Below, in pieces: positions 57,271-57,920 of a DNA stretch of 57,920 nucleotides (position 1 is the first letter of the stretch; the number at the start of each line of letters is the position of its first letter). The notes under the pieces were generated by a model. It had not been told where the DNA came from, made no database searches, and saw nothing but the letters and a program-made list of their open reading frames with translations. Source of the DNA: Plantago elongata (taxonomy: Eukaryota > Streptophyta > Magnoliopsida > Lamiales > Plantaginaceae); NCBI GenBank assembly GCA_036897095.1, contig JAYMSP010000323.1:1-57920 (forward strand), in the 5' to 3' direction. The position numbers and the translations under genes are program-made.

Positions 57271-57884
57271 CTTACTTTTAGAAATAGAGGCGCATCTTTA
57301 ATGTTTTTCATTTAAGTCGAGTTACTTAATTTCCATTCTTTCTTATGTGAATGGAGAACTTTGTCAGACACATAGAAACTATGAAGGAAGCAATACATGC
57401 CATTTTAGACACGGAACGTCTCAAACTCAAATATATGTTCAATTGTTCATCGTGTCGATCTATATCTAGACATATTCATTTTGATCATCTAAAGCATTTC
57501 TTTAGACCACTTGCTTCCATAGTTGAAACATTCAATTGAACATGTTTATTAATAATTAAACGTTTTATTCCCTTCATGCTATTTAAAAGTTTAAACCTTT
57601 TTTAAAAGTCTAAAATTTAATCATATACACGTGATCGAAATCAATCTCCTTAAAGAATTTTGTCTGAATATTTAATTGTCTTCGGCCTCCTTAGAAATTC
57701 AAAAACAGGTTGAACGTGAGTCTGATACTCTAATATCATGATAAAATTTCATCTCATTTAAAACTTCATCTTTTAAAAATGTGAAACTGTACCTAATTTC
57801 TTTACTCTAATTTCATTACTCTTCTTAATTATATTTTACCCCTAATATATTAATGGTCAAATTAACCTATTGTCTTTATTAACC
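57271..57884. other. AT-rich DNA; nothing recognised
   Basis: A 62-codon frame starts at 57351 (MENFVRHIETMKEAIHA) but matches no family known to me. Confidence 0.3.
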
Positions 57885-57885
57885 C

Positions 57886-57920
<35 letters not shown>
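57885..57920 (+). repeat. Compound (CT)n(TA)n microsatellite
   Basis: A CT run (57885-57902) passes directly into a TA run that continues to the window edge. Confidence 0.9.

Overview
This is a nuclear window from a flowering plant, almost certainly a eudicot. The genes are spliced with short AT-rich GT-AG introns, the intergenic DNA is very AT-rich, and every recognisable protein belongs to a plant family (KAI2, GH3, CGLD27, NRAMP, classical AGP, class III ACBP). The MITE styles look asterid-like, but the sequence alone does not fix the species.

Layout. 0.6-0.9 kb: the first two coding exons (- strand) of a small zinc-finger/4F5-type protein whose last exon lies off the left edge. 4.1-5.3 kb: a class III acyl-CoA-binding protein (+). 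7.5-9.8 kb: the seven-exon chloroplast gene CGLD27 (+). 12.2-13.9 kb: a two-exon karrikin receptor KAI2 paralogue (+). 16.6-18.2 kb: a transposon nest in which a small non-autonomous LTR element carrying an intronless piece of a host dehydrogenase-like gene sits inside the RNase H end of an old LINE. 18.9-20.4 kb: a GPI-anchored classical arabinogalactan protein (+), convergent with ABCF4 (-, 21.6-23.7 kb, intronless CDS with a 5'UTR intron). 25.4-28.5 kb: a four-exon NRAMP3/4-type metal transporter (-). 28.5-39.8 kb: a gene-poor stretch with a PIF/Harbinger-like element, a hAT-like element, a 148-bp MITE, a long degenerate repeat and a 29-G homopolymer. 39.8-46.8 kb: the 3' part of an APD-type membrane RING E3 gene (+). 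Its first visible intron is swollen to 5.5 kb by a 5.2-kb LINE (-) that landed on the 5' splice site and duplicated it. 48.2-50.4 kb: a GH3.1-like auxin-amido synthetase (-) with TGTCTC auxin-response motifs upstream. 50.5-57.9 kb: repeat-rich DNA with no gene I recognise, including a possible LTR near the right end.

The genes are unrelated neighbours and do not form a cluster. Two act in growth-signal handling (KAI2 in karrikin/strigolactone-like perception, GH3 in auxin inactivation). Two bear on metal or plastid physiology (NRAMP3-like, CGLD27). The most unusual content is in the mobile DNA: the captured host fragment in the LTR element, the LINE that copied a splice donor, and a dispersed 'ACTGA' MITE-like family with five copies in the window.
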